A stretch of 64,000 nucleotides of DNA from Nematostella vectensis (GCF_932526225.1 NC_064047.1:14142121-14206120); one strand, 5' to 3'. Shown: positions 23,201-34,210, counted from the stretch's first letter. Notes: a model not told the origin generated them from the sequence alone. Numbers and translations: made by a program.

Positions 23201-24540
23201 GGGTGTGTACCAAGGGTGCAAAGCTATGGGGTGTATACAGAGTAGACAGATTTGGGTGTGTACCAAGGGTGCAAAGCTATGGGGTTTATACAGGGTAGAC
23301 AGATTTGGGTGTGTACCAAGGGTGTAAAGCTATGGGGTTATACAGGGTAGACAGATTTGGGTGTGTACCAAGGGTGCAAAGCTATGGGGTGCATACAGGG
23401 TAGACAGATTTGGGTGTGTACCTAGGGTGTAAAGCTATGGGGTGTATACGGGTACACAGATTTGGGTGTGTACCAAGGGTGCAAAGCTATGGGGTGTATA
23501 CAGAGTAGACAGATTTGGGTGTGTACCAAGGGTGCAAAGCTATGGGGTGTATACATGATAGACGGATTTGGGTGTGTACCAAGGGTGCAAAACTATGGGG
23601 TGTATACAGGGTAGACAGATTTGGGTGTGTAACAAGGGTGCAAAGCTATGTGTTTATACCGGGTAGACAGATTTCGGTGTGTACCAAGGGTGCAAAGCTA
23701 TGGGGTGTATACTGGGTAGACAGATTTGGGTGTGTACCAAGGGTGCAAAGTTATGGGGTGTATACAGGGTAGACAGATTTGGGTGTGTACCAAGGGTGCA
23801 AAGCTATGGGGTGTATACTGGGTAGACAGATTTGGGTGTGTACCAAGGGTGCAAAGCTATGGGGTGTATACAGGGTAGACAGATTTGGGTGTGTACCAAG
23901 GGTGCAAAGCTATGGGGTGTATACTGGGTAGACAGATTTGGGTGTGTACCAAGGGTGCAAAGCTATGGGGTGGATACAGGGTAGACAGATTTGGGTGTGT
24001 ACCAAGGGTGCAAAGCTATGGGGTGTATACTGGGTAGACAGATTTGGGTGTGTACCAAGGGTGCAAAGCTATGGGGTGTATACAAGGTAGACAAATTTGG
24101 GTGTGTACCAAGGGTGCAAAGCTATGGGGTGTATACAGGGTAGACAGATTTGGGTGTGTACCAAGGGTGCAAAGCTATGGGGTTTATACAGGGTAGACAG
24201 ATTTGGGTGTGTACCAAGGGTGTAAAGCTATGGGGTTATACAGGGTAGACAGATTTGGGTGTGTACCAAGGGTGCAAAGCTATGGGGTGTATACAGGGTA
24301 GACAGATTTGGGTGTGTACCTAGGGTGTAAAGCTATGGGGTGTATACGGGTACACAGATTTGGGTGTGTACCAAGGGTGCAAAGCTATGGTGTGTATACA
24401 GGGTAGACAGATTTGGGTGTGTACCAAGGGTGCAAAGCTATGGGGTGTATACAGAGTAGACAGATTTGGGTGTGTACCAAGGGTGCAAAGCTATGGGGTG
24501 TATACAGAGTACACAGATTTGGGTGTTGGCAAAGGGTGCA
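20275..24540 (+). repeat. 53-bp minisatellite, about 75 copies, with a 901-bp higher-order repeat
   Basis: Unit ACAGATTTGGGTGTGTACCA then AGGGTGCAAAGCTATGGGGTGTATACTGGGTAG. Blocks near 20460-21360 and 21361-22260 are near-identical at an offset of 901 bp (17 units). The array lies within an intron of the RPL24-like gene on the opposite strand. It is interrupted at 22299-22557 by a retroelement tail. Degenerate units reach 24960, near the donor of the adjacent exon. Confidence 0.95.
22299..22557 (+). mobile_element. Short retroelement tail inserted in the 53-bp array
   Basis: About 260 bp unrelated to the array. An open frame ends ITHDPGYNLRSKSKSYQRHT and on to VKYANYI and a stop. An untranslated stretch follows and ends GAATTAAACTCATTATTATT, i.e. 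an (ATT)n tail. This fits a 5'-truncated non-LTR element (NLRS motif near the RT C-terminus); family not assigned. Confidence 0.6.
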
Positions 24541-25002
24541 AAGTTGTGGATGTCTACAAGGTACATATTGTCGGGTTTATGAAGGGTGTAAAGCTGGGTG
24601 GTGTACACCTATTTCAAATAAGGTTGCACTAGGAGAATCTGTGTATTGTAACCCACAGTGCTTCCTGGGTATCAAGTAAATATGCAAAGAAACATAAATA
24701 AAATGAAAATTGAGGTTTCAAAAGCTGTAGAATTCTTGTTTACTTTATCATGAAAACTCACATGGCGTTCAGATACAATATTCAGTCATCTATGCGTTTC
24801 CCATGAACCACCGCAGGTTACCACACATGGGTTCTCGAGTGCAACGTTATTTGAAATATGTGTATAGAGGGCACACATCGTGGGGTGGGCGTGAAGGGTG
24901 CATAACTGGGTGGGATATACAGGGTACACAGATTAGGGTGTGGGCACATGGTGTATACAAGGGGTACATAGCACATGTGACACAAATGACCCCTGTAGTT
25001 AC
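24541..25002. other. RPL24-like intron flank with degenerate 53-bp units
   Basis: Divergent repeat-like pieces (GGTACACAGATT, GTGTATACAAGG) up to 24965. No gene seen. Confidence 0.5.
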
Positions 25003-25045
25003 CTTCTTAGTAGCTGCCTTTGCTCTCAGCTTCTCTTTAGCTGCC
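25003..25045 (-). CDS. RPL24: RPL24-like internal exon
   Basis: A 43-nt minus-strand exon (TTGCTTACAG acceptor, AAG|GTAACT donor) encoding (R)AAKEKLRAKAATKK. It joins in frame to QAI-R of the upstream exon, as in eL24 proteins (QAIRAAKEAKKAKQASKK in human). Confidence 0.8.
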
Positions 25046-26015
25046 CTGTAAGCAATAACAAGCAGAATCAGCAATATGATAAAAGCATACACAATCGAAT
25101 AAACAACCTATAACCTACATTTCTCAGTTGGATTAGATTTTATCATAGACTTGTCTCAACCAGTATGAATAAGACATCACAGAAATGCTGGGTCTCCAAA
25201 CAAACACAAAGATAGACACTCAGTGTAGAGTAGATAGTTTTGCCCCAAAAGCATTAACTTGAGATACTGAAATAAGATACTATGTAGCTAGACACCGCAT
25301 GGCCCCGTACACAATCACGATACAACACAAGCATGTTCCCAATTATTGCTCCTAAAATAGCCTGATCAAGGTATGTTTCTGCTTATTCCTTTGCATCTTT
25401 GTTTTATGTGTTTAATAAAGTGCTAGAAAAAGCGTGCATGTCATCAGAACGGAGATATCCCTTACAATCGAAATCCAAAAGAAACAGTAGAATTGGCCTA
25501 GCTGTGAACGTGTGCTATTCGAACTATTTCTGGTCTATATTTACAAAGAACACTGTCCAAAAGCATGACCTTAGCCCATAATGCATTGCATTCTTTAAAA
25601 CATGACAAAATGCACACACTTTGGCATTTAAACATTGAGTGAAATATTTGTATCGACAGAGTAGAGCATTATTGAAGCTTAAAAGCTTTTTTTTATTTTT
25701 TTTCCTGGAAGAAATTCAATTTTAACTTTAAAGACTGTTTTCCTGTTTTCTTATTGAGCTGATTACAGCATTAATTAGAGTTTAACATATTTCTAAAGCT
25801 ATACCTTTAAATTGCTATATAAAAGAAAAAAAATTGTTTGGTACACAAGTTTTGCCTATTGTTTTCCTGAGGTTCTATTGAATTTGTGTTATTAATATCA
25901 GTATCAGCTATACATCTTCCATCTTCCATTTATAAGATGTGATAAGAACACATAGTGAGTTAAGTTCACAGCAAAATATGCCTTAAACATGGGTAAACAT
26001 GGTTAACCTAGTCAC
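25046..26015. other. RPL24-like intron
   Basis: AT-rich intron with no supported gene. Confidence 0.6.
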
Positions 26016-26263
26016 CTGATAGCTTGCTCTCTCTGCGCCTTGCGGACCTCAGGCTTCTGGTTTCTCTTGGCGAGGATGTTGTCAAGAGACGCACCCTGTA
26101 CAGACCTCTGGAACTTGATATTACGGCGGGTGCGCTTCTTGGACACTTCCTCCTGGGTGCCTTTCTTGTGCATGCGGCGATACAGAACAGTCCAGGTCAC
26201 CTCACGGGGGTTGCGTCTCATGAGAAGGGCACGCTCACATCTCTTGTTTAAGAAGTTGAACAC
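26016..26263 (-). CDS. RPL24: RPL24-like core exon
   Basis: The minus strand encodes [35 protein letters not shown] and, after a KKRTRR stretch, [20 protein letters not shown] and [13 protein letters not shown]. This is a clear match to ribosomal protein L24 (human VFQFLNAKCE..., WTVLYRRKHKKG). The acceptor is at the conserved GK|VF boundary. The expected upstream exon (about 27 codons with the zinc-finger-like MKVE..CSFSG..YPGHG part) was not found up to 28.8 kb. It may be distant, missed or deleted, so this could be a broken paralogue. Confidence 0.88.
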
Positions 26264-26388
26264 CTTGAAGATATTAAGGTTCATGTTAGAGAAGGCCAAT
26301 CACGCTGCCACTTAATGCAATGGCTCAAAAGCTTCCCCTTTATTTGAGTTTGATTTGTGCTATCTACAGATAAAACTTCAAAATATAT
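26264..26388. other. Upstream flank of RPL24-like core exon
   Basis: No coding sequence recognised. Confidence 0.5.
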
Positions 26389-26427
26389 TCAGAAACGCTG
26401 CGCTTTCATGTCCAAGCGGATGTAGAA
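26389..26427 (-). CDS. Possible small terminal exon of an unknown minus-strand gene
   Basis: After a strong acceptor (poly-T then TTGCAG) the minus strand reads FYIRLDMKAQRF and a stop, in phase 0. I do not recognise the protein. It could be the last exon of the gene that begins at 27936. Very short, so evidence is weak. Confidence 0.3.
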   Translation of the reverse strand, partial: FYIRLDMKAQRF

Positions 26428-27263
26428 CTGCAAAAAAAAGGGAAATGGCGGTGATTAAACAGAGGGACCGTCTTTGATATAAAAATCCGATGGTATTTTC
26501 AATAAAGACTCAAAAGGTTCACTTATTAATAATGAGCACCTGGCAACCATATCCCTTAATGCTCGTCTTTTTAGCGCCTTGGCAACCATAGACAGATGCT
26601 TGTCTTAGCGCCCTGGCAACCATATAGTATTAGAAAATAGAATAATTCAGGCTCAAGGGGCTTGTGTAGGGCCTGTTCAAGCATCACGCGACCGCTCTGA
26701 CCTCTGGGGGATCTGTGTCTCGTAATGCGCCTGAGTCCAATTTCAACTGAGCTAAATAATCGAGTCTAGGAAGACTAGAAAATATTGAGCCTTATCTGAG
26801 GTGCAGAATTCTTCGCGATCAAAGTCACCGCTGTTTGCTTCTGTTTTGTTTGGTTCCGCATGTGACTGCTGAGCTCGCCTTGCGTGACAGGGGGCGTTCT
26901 GAGTGACTGCGTGGGGGACTAGGGTCTAGATTCCTTTGCGTCTTTCCCGAAGGGTTGATCAGACGCTTCCATTGTAAGTTGAGATTCGTCTGAGAAGATT
27001 TCGACAAGAAACAGGTATTTATATCGCGTTTTCCACCCTATATTAGCTATTAGCTTTTCCTTTATTTGTAAGGCGTCTAAAAGTGGATCTATTCACTTGT
27101 CTTCGGCGTGTTAAAGCTGAAGAGGTGACGTGAAATGAGTTTCACTTCCGCTTTCGATTCGATTTACGAAACATTCGAGGAATTCGAAATGATTATGTTT
27201 AACCTACTTTTTTCCCAAAGACTTGTATTTCGCATGTCTAATTGGCAATCTATACTTGATTTA
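26428..27263. other. Spacer or introns upstream
   Basis: Contains three short repeats of AGCGCC(T/C)TGGCAACCATA near 26540-26630. A minus-strand open frame at 26825-27007 lacks family features and was not accepted. Confidence 0.45.
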
Positions 27264-27460
27264 TTAAGGCTGATCTAAACAGCACGATTTAGTCGTATGC
27301 GACTGCCCGCAACACATCTACAACTCGAGTCGTAAAGTGTAAATCAACCTACGACTCGGCTACGATGCTCAACTGAAAAAGTCGTAGTGTTTATTCAGGG
27401 CTAAGACATGTCGTAGACAGGTCGCATACGACTGAATCGTGCTGTCGAAGTCAGCCTTTA
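27264..27460. mobile_element. MITE with TTAAGGCTGA termini
   Basis: The left end TTAAGGCTGATCTAAACAGC and the right end (reverse complement TAAAGGCTGACTTCGACAGC) are inverted repeats continuing through ACGATT(T/C)AGTCGTATGCGAC. Total about 197 bp. A third, solitary end of the same family lies at about 27498 (TTAAGGCCGATTTAGACAGC). A TTA-type target site is possible. Confidence 0.75.
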
Positions 27461-27810
27461 CTGACTAGCCAAGCTCGGTGCCGCCTCACTAAGCAGCTTA
27501 ATTAAGGCCGATTTAGACAGCACGGTTTAGGTTTCTTTCAAATAAACCATTGTATTTGCCATTCTTTTGCCGAACCGAAGCATTAAATACTTGGAGACAG
27601 CGATTAAGCTTTTCTTTATTTCTTTTCTTGGATAAATATACTCTGATTGGCTTCCATTCTGCATAATTTAAACTTATTGTAAACTAGACGCTCATTTGAG
27701 CGTAAAGTCGGGCTAGTTGGCTAGTAGGAATACATCATGCACGAAATGGCAAATTCGACTGTCATTTGCCCTGATTGATTGGCGTGTGCATTTGTGTCTT
27801 CCAGTTCTAC
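27461..27810. other. Spacer with a solitary MITE end
   Basis: Holds the solitary TTAAGGCCGATTTAGACAGC terminus. Otherwise no gene seen. Confidence 0.5.
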
Positions 27811-27936
27811 CTTTTCTTGGAACTTTTTCTTCTGACTTGCTTTATAGTTTATTGGAGCAGGGACGTCCCTTAAGTCGCCGCTAACTTCGTCAAATCGCGA
27901 TTTAGCCGCCCTTTTCCCGAGAATTTCTCTACTCAT
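27811..27936 (-). CDS. Possible first exon of an unknown gene
   Basis: The minus strand from ATG at 27936 reads MSREILGKRAAKSRFDEVSG, then DLRDVPAPINYKASQKKKFQ and EK, to a possible donor AAAAG|GTAGAA. It is charged and has protein-like composition, but I do not recognise it. The open frame runs to 27721 if unspliced. It is divergent from the RING gene at 28810, so the 870 bp between them could be a shared promoter. Confidence 0.35.
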
Positions 27937-28809
27937 CGTCTATCACTAATAGACCATTAGTAGCTCAGCCAATCGGAATGCATGATTTGTGATAGACCTC
28001 TAGTTAGTGTATTCTAAAAGTGTTGGGTCCATAGCCAATAAACTGACAAATACACAAAATCCGTGAGGCCTTATTTTCGCGCACAGTTTGTGACACTCGG
28101 CGAGAGAAAGACATGTTAATTACCAAACATTCCACTGGTTGAAGGACAGCTTTTCTCCTCCCATTTAGGGTGATTCAACTCATTAGGGAAGGTCCCTAAT
28201 GTGTGTTACACCCTCCTCCTCCCCCATCCCCCATCCCCCCCCCGGTGCTGAAAATTGTCAACAAGATCGTTCACTGCGCTCACTCGTAAAATATTGTTTC
28301 CACCACTCGGAAATAAACTTAATATCTTCACTTCACCTAGTCATAAGGTAGAATATATGTCCAACAGTTGCAGAATTGGTATAGTATACCTTATTCTTCT
28401 TTATCTTCGCGTCACTTTAATCTTGCGGTTTTAATAATTTCGTGAAAAAAAAGTGACGCGAAAGTTAAGTTTCATGAAAATTGGGATGCGATAAAATTTA
28501 ATAAGCTCACGCATGTTTCTGTTACAGTTTGTTACAGTTCTGAACATGAAAGCACATTTTAATTCCAATTTTTTTGTTTGATTTTCTTGCACCAAAATCG
28601 CGAAAATAATACAATAAAATAAACATTTAATACCTACCCCAAAACTGCTTTGGACTGCAACTTCTCCAGCGCTGATAATTCATAGTTTTTTATGTATATC
28701 ATCACAGAAATAAGAGAATTCTCAGGGATATTGATAGTGTTTTTAAGGCTGATATGAGTAGCAATGGAATAACCATTTTCTTATGCTTTTCTAGTTTTTT
28801 CTTGAAGAA
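27937..28809. other. Divergent intergenic region (candidate bidirectional promoter)
   Basis: No gene. AT-rich, with an imperfect inverted repeat near 27938-28005 (GTCTATCACTAATAGAC and TGTGATAGACC). No core promoter element could be fixed. Confidence 0.4.
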
Positions 28810-28995
28810 ATGGCAACATCTGCCAGCAGGCGCCTCGAGGATGAGGTGACGTGCTCTATATGTATAGAGCACTTCAACGATCCTAGAGTGCTCCCTTGCT
28901 TCCACTCATTTTGTCGGCACTGCCTGGAAGAGCTGGCAGTGCACTCTGAAGGGAGAGGAAAACTTGTGTGCCCCCTCTGTAAGGCGGAATTCAAG
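28810..28995 (+). CDS. RING finger exon of TRIM/TLDc-type gene (first coding exon)
   Basis: ATG at 28810 follows GAAGAA. It encodes a C3HC4 RING finger: CSICIEHFNDPRVLPCFHSF, CRHCLEEL, and VCPLCKAEFK at the end, with donor AAG|GTAATC (phase 0). A RING at the N-terminus with a B-box exon downstream is the TRIM arrangement; such proteins are E3 ubiquitin ligases that bind E2 through the RING. The next exon joins in frame after a 1.1-kb intron that contains a Harbinger-like MITE. Only a single RING is seen. Confidence 0.9.
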
Positions 28996-29115
28996 GTAAT
29001 CTGTCATAAAATACATCCATTAGTTAAATGACCTTGGCACAACTTGTGTAACAAACGTTTTGCTGCAACAAACAAATTGATTTAAACAACATAGTGCTTT
29101 TCAATTGAGAACTAA
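28996..29115. other. Start of intron 1 of the RING gene
   Basis: Ordinary intron. Confidence 0.6.
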
Positions 29116-29893
29116 GGGAAAGTTCATTTATTATCCCGAGGGAGGGGTGGGGCGTGAGGATACTGTGGGGGGGCCTTGAGAAATTTCTGAGGTCTAAAGG
29201 TGGAGGTGTCGAATATGTGTGGATTTTAAGGGGGGTCACTGATTTCTTTGAGTGTTGTCCCTTCTAAATAATTTGACCAAGTGTCAAATCAGACTTCTTG
29301 CTTCAAAGAGTCTCAGTTTGCGGCCAGTTATTTGGCATGCACAATCCAGGAGTCAAGGATATGTATTAAACTACGTTTCATCGATGCTATGTAAACCTGT
29401 ATACACCTTTTTTATTCATGGTTTCCGCTATATGCTTATGTTCCATATTTGAAATCATTACCAAAACGCTCTAATGCTACAAGCTGTCTTCCTCTCTCTC
29501 TCTTTCTTTTTTTTTTTTTTTTCTCCTGCTGCGCTTTTCTCGCGTGGAGAAGAACAAAAAGCCTTTTTGCTTCTTCTGTGTCAATTATAGCAACAACCCT
29601 TATCAGGTTGACAACCTGTATTTAGTCGCACATTTGAGAAATTGAGTGCCTTCACTTTTTCCGAATTAATGTTTTCAGCGAATTCCTTGCTCGCGTTCCT
29701 TCAACATTGGCGTTGCTGTTCCCTTCTTTGCTCCTTCTTTCTTCGGGTTTTCTCGAGGGGTGGGGCATAAGGGGGGCATGGAAAATTTTGTTCCACCTGA
29801 AGGGGGGGGGGGGGCAACTAATTTTTTTCCTTACTTTTATCGAAATCCTCACGAACCCCCACCCCCCTCTCGGGATAATAAATGAACTTTCCC
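29116..29893. mobile_element. Harbinger-like MITE (TAA target duplication)
   Basis: The left end GGGAAAGTTCATTTATTATC and the reverse complement of the right end are the same sequence through CCCGAG. TAA flanks both sides (29113-29115 and 29894-29896). A 3-bp TAA target is typical of PIF/Harbinger elements. The interior is non-coding, with G-rich tracts (29800-29815) and T-runs. Confidence 0.8.
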
Positions 29894-29896
29894 TAA

Positions 29897-30121
29897 ATAT
29901 GTACGAATCACTGTGAACTTGAATTCTTTCCACAAGAAATTTATATCCATTCTTTTAATAGTTTATGAGTATTAAACAGTTAAATGATAAGAATTAATTA
30001 TTATATTAATACAATCCAGCGTAGCATAGACCACAATAAGGCTGATCTAAAATGGTCCTCCCTTTTGATTTTTAAATGGTTATATGCGAATTTTATTAAA
30101 CCTGTTTTTTTTTCCTCTTAG
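29897..30121. other. End of intron 1 of the RING gene
   Basis: Ends in a T-rich tract and CCTCTTAG acceptor. Confidence 0.6.
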
Positions 30122-31043
30122 ATTTCCCCGGCTGATGTTTCGAGTTTGAAGGTGAACTTTATGATCAATAGTATTATCTCTGTTCTTCCTTTGTTCACAT
30201 CTGAAGACTCCAAGAAGAAAACTGTTTGTCAAATGTGTGATAGTGGCGAGCCTGCCCAAGGGAGATGTAACGAGTGCGATCACTTTGTCTGTGAGCAGTG
30301 TATCTCGGCTCATAAGAGACTTCGACCGTTGCAACACCATACTATCCTCAGTCTTGATGAGATCAAAAGCGGAAAGTTACTTGCAATGAGCAAAACTTCC
30401 TACTGCACCAAACACAAGGGTGAAAAGCTGAAACTGTTTTGCGAATCTTGTAAGGAAGTGATTTGCCGAGATTGCACCGTTGTTGATCATAAAAATCATG
30501 ACTACCTTTTCACAAGTGATGTTATCGCTCGAGAGAAAGAAGAAATATTGGAAAGAGCAAAAAAAGTTACATCAAAACTCACCGACATTGAACAGGCGAT
30601 GGCATTTGTTGAAAAGGCTCAACAACATCTGGACGAAAATAAACGAGCGGCCAGAAGGGATCTGGATCAGTTTATTGATAAGCAGATAGGGGCTCTTGAG
30701 AAGATGCGATCTTATCTTAGAGGGGAGGTCGAGTCAGCTTGTCAGAAGCAAGAGAAGCAGCTGACTGCCCAGAGAGAGAATCTATCCATGAGACTTGCAA
30801 GTGCTCGTAGCAGTTTGGAGTTTGCTGAGAGAATGTGCAGGGAAGCAAATGATGTGGATGTCTTGTCCATCAGGAATGAAGTGCTATCCCAGCTATCGAG
30901 TCTAGCAGAGAAACCCGTGGATCAGCCTTGTATGAAGGGTGGAGTTCGTCTTGTAGTGGATCAGGATTATTGGAGTTCCATGTCAAAGAAGATCTCAGTT
31001 GATGTATCAAGCCAAGTCTCAGTTGGTGAATCTGAGCATACAG
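30122..31043 (+). CDS. B-box pair and coiled-coil exon of TRIM/TLDc-type gene
   Basis: Starts in phase 0 after TTCCTCTTAG and ends ACAG|GTAAAT at phase 1. It encodes a B-box 1 type zinc module (CQMCDSGEPAQGRCNECDHF, then CEQCISAHKRL), then a B-box 2 (YCTKHKGEKLKLFCESCKEV, ICRDCTVVDHKNHDY). A long coiled coil follows (about 30540-30880, rich in E, K, Q and L), ending in a short region before the splice. Domain order RING-BB1-BB2-CC is the TRIM tripartite motif. No NHL, filamin or SPRY follows within 1 kb; the next same-strand, phase-compatible exon is TLDc (32096). Confidence 0.92.
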
Positions 31044-31204
31044 GTAAATTCTCCAATACAGTTGTGTCCTGATTATGAATAACTGTAATCCTCTCTAACA
31101 GTAACAGCTGCTGTTGCGTTGTTCGCAATTTTCGCGAGCACGTGCATATGTTCGAAAGCGGTACTGTTCATACAATGGATGGAGGGGATGGTGTTTATTA
31201 AAGC

Positions 31205-31262
31205 GTGAACGAGGAGTATTGTGATTCTTTGTCAAAGACAATCTCAGTTTATAAAGGCCAAG
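31205..31262 (+). pseudogene. Degenerate partial copy of the preceding exon end
   Basis: TTTGTCAAAGACAATCTCAG followed by TTTATAAAGGCCAAGGTAAATTCTC resembles the end of the previous exon (TGTCAAAGAAGATCTCAGTT to CAGGTAAATTCTC), including its splice donor. It appears to be a tandem duplicate of an exon end plus donor that has decayed. Not counted as coding. Confidence 0.55.
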
Positions 31263-32095
31263 GTAAATTCTCTTTTAGCTGTGTCATGTTTCATTGTATT
31301 AAAATAGCCTGTACATACACGGGAAATTAACCGAAAATTGGACTTTATATATACTAGATATATTTCTAAACCCTGGAATTGCCATATTTGTCTGTAAATA
31401 GTATGTAGATTGTTTAGAGTCTTCTCACAATGACAGAAAGTCTTTGAATGTCTGTAAATATACTGGAAATAATCCGTATTCGGAGAGGGGATGCCAAGAG
31501 CATGCGCTAAAACGGGAGCCAGAAAACCCTGAAAATAGTCTGGAAATCTATGCAATGGGAAGCTTTAGTTCCATCCCAAAGGTTTGCAGACTATTTACAG
31601 GCTATTTCCAGGTTTCTCTGGGTCCCCTTTTTGCGCATTTACAAACTTTTTGTAAGTGCGTAGTTGTAGCTGCATCGCTCAGATTTACGGGTGATTTCCA
31701 GTTTCTGCCTATTGCTGGGTCTTTGGGCGTTGGAACTGCAGGCGGTGCTGGTATCCACTGCGGTCGAGCACATGTTGGTATCCCGGCACCGCTCTGTTCA
31801 GCATTCTGCAGATGAAGAGATCTCGCTGAGACCTTTATTTACCAGCATTGAAATGTTCTTGATGAGGTTGTTAGGGTGATTGCTTTCTCTGTGGACGATT
31901 GGTTCCCGAGATCCAACGTGACGTCGAGAACATTGACAACTTTCTTGTTTGCCTCTATCGTTATTTTTAGGGAATTGCCTCCTGTTTAAGTATTTTTCTA
32001 TTGATGTTTACCCCAAATTTTTACTTTTTATTACACTTATCTCCTTATCTAGACATACTCGTGATTATCCCGAGGCAAGTATTTCATAAGATTAG
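31263..32095. other. Intron between coiled-coil and TLDc exons
   Basis: No supported gene. Short open frames lack family features. Confidence 0.55.
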
Positions 32096-32446
32096 TTTTC
32101 CAATTCGTTATCGCTCAATACGAGGAGAAGGATACAATATGGACATACCATGAAGTACAAGCCTTTATCTATAATATCTCTGGATGGTGTAATTCCGTTG
32201 CAGTTTTTGAGAAGTCCGCCATCCTCAGCGGCAAAGGTCCAGAGTACCTCCGAGATCTCTTGGGATTCCTGCAGCCCGTGCAGCAGAGTCCGAAAAGTCG
32301 CTGGGTCAGATGTTTCTCTGCAAAAAGAGATGGATGGGCTGCCAGGACCTTCCATGAAAAATGCAACGGCAAAGCGCCGAACATCGTACTCGTGAGCGTT
32401 GGGGGCCGATACGTGTTTGGTGGCTACTCTGACGTAGCGTGGACAA
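32096..32446 (+). CDS. TLDc domain N-terminal exon (joined to 35723-36063)
   Basis: Starts after ATAAGATTAG at phase 1 and ends A|GTGAGT at phase 1. It encodes AILSGKGPEYLRDLLGFLQP, then RWVRCFSAKRDGWAARTFHE, KCNGKAPNIVLV and YVFGGYSDVAWT: the N-terminal half of a TLDc domain. The C-terminal half is the exon at 35723, also phase 1, 3.3 kb downstream. The phase-1 start fits the phase-1 end of the TRIM coiled-coil exon at 31043. One gene with RING, B-boxes, coiled coil and TLDc is therefore the simplest reading, but a separate TLDc gene with its own first exon in 31.0-32.1 kb is not excluded. Confidence 0.85.
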
Positions 32447-32609
32447 GTGAGTATACTAACGAATACGAGAAGGGCCGTAGCAGGGTGAGGGTCGGGACTT
32501 CCTATCATTATTGTACAAAGAAAACATTTGCCCTATTTTTGTCCATTACCTCAACTGTGTCGTTACTTTTTGTAAATCTTAGGAAGAGATGGAGGATGAC
32601 ATCTCATGA
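32447..32609. other. TLDc intron start
   Basis: Short intron piece before the DNA transposon. Confidence 0.6.
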
Positions 32610-34210
32610 GTGACCGTCCCTGGGAAAACGTACACTTAGGTTTTCCGTGTAAGCGCCAAAAACAAACGGATATTAAACGGATTTTTTTCCCGTGTCTACG
32701 GATATTCTTTACGTGGACACGGGTTGCACAATCTTAGCCCACGACTTTCAGTATTTTTTTAAACTGTAGAGAAGACTTAAGTTCACGGCTTTCAAAGTCG
32801 TATGGAGGATTGCAGACAATCGAGTGTACGTCGTGGACATCGGATGATAGGCCGCAAAGATTTTGAATGAAGGTCAATAAGGATTTTTATTCATCATTTA
32901 ACTCTTAAACTGCTTAAAATTCTAAGTCTTTTATCATTAAACTCCGAAACTGTTTAATGATTACGTTCTCGGGATCCTCCGCGTTATGTTTGACCATGCA
33001 TTACTCCCTTAAATCGCGGGAAGTGAGTAAACATCAATTTAAAACTACAGCCAAATCTTTGTCGCTGTTTATCTCCGTTCCTCCTCTTCCTTCCATAGAT
33101 AAACACGTCGATTGCCGTAGAGTAGTGAGCATACTTGATAAGAAAGCTTAGTTTATCGATATCGAAGTATTTAACTCCAAACATCTCGAGTATCAAATCA
33201 AACAAGAAAAACTATGATCAACAACGAAGACGAAACAAGCGACAAAATGTTCGAAAAGTGCGCGAAAGTGCTAAAAAATACCGACTTCGGAGTTTCTTGT
33301 TTGTCTAAAAACAAGCTGAAATCGCCACTAGTTGATGACACAACTTTCGCCCTTATTTACGCAATCTTACATATACACATATAGCACACATAAAATAAAT
33401 CCTCGAATTTTGAGGAATAAGTATTTCTGATTTATTTCTGTACGATTTCACTAGAGCGGCCATAATCAGTAAACCTTTGATACCGACTTCGGAGCTTCTA
33501 GTTTGTCTAATAAAAAAACTTATTTACGCATTATCGTACATATTCGCAAATAACACACATCAAATAAATCCTCGAATTATGAGGAATATGAGGAATTATG
33601 AATTCTGTAAGATTCCACAAAAACGGTCATGATCAGCGAATGTCTGATACCAACGGAGTTTCTTTTTTTCTCTAACAAGAAGCCGAAACCGCGACTAGTT
33701 CATAACAAAACTCTCGTCCTGTATTTACGTGTTATCGCTACATAACACACACCAAATTAACCCACATATTATAAGGAATAAGTATTTCTCATTTATTTCT
33801 GTGCCATTTCACTAGAGCGGCCACGATCAGTGAATGTTTGATACCGATTTCGGTGTTTATTGTTTACCTAACATCAAGCCGTAACCACCACAACGACTCA
33901 AAGTTGTGAAAACGACTTTTACTTAAATCGGAAGATTCAATCAAATAGTTCAACATTCACGACTCGCGATCCGTGTGCTTGATTCGTAGACACGGAATCT
34001 TGACAGCCGTGTCAACGGCCTTTCAAATTCTTTTTAACGTCCTTTTTTACCGCGTGCCCACGGCTTTTCCTTCCGTGGCCACAGGAAAAAAATCGGTGTC
34101 AACGGAAAAAAGTAACGTGGTCACGGAAAAAATCCGTTTAAACGGCGTGTGCCCGTGCACGTGCCCACGAGTTTGAAAACCTTAGTGTACGTTTTCCCGT
34201 GGACGGTCAC
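32610..34210. mobile_element. 1.6-kb non-autonomous DNA transposon with internal repeats
   Basis: The left end GTGACCGTCCCTGGGAAAAC (then GTACACTTAGGTTTTC) is matched in reverse complement by the right end, which closes CGTTTTCCCGTGGACGGTCAC at 34210. Subterminal regions are rich in further inverted CCGTGTC/GACACGG motifs. The middle (33278-33850) holds about three diverged tandem units of 170-200 bp, each opening GATACCGACTTCGG. No transposase seen. No clear target duplication could be fixed. It lies in the TLDc intron, next to the duplication junction. Confidence 0.8.

Noticed and set aside
20198..24679. Many 60-140 residue Cys/Gly-rich frames in the 53-bp array
   Set aside because: Repeat artefacts in an intron on the opposite strand; frames change every unit because 53 is not a multiple of three.
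31444..31815. Coding exon between the coiled-coil and TLDc exons
   Set aside because: Open frame only; no recognisable motif, and splice phases already match without it.
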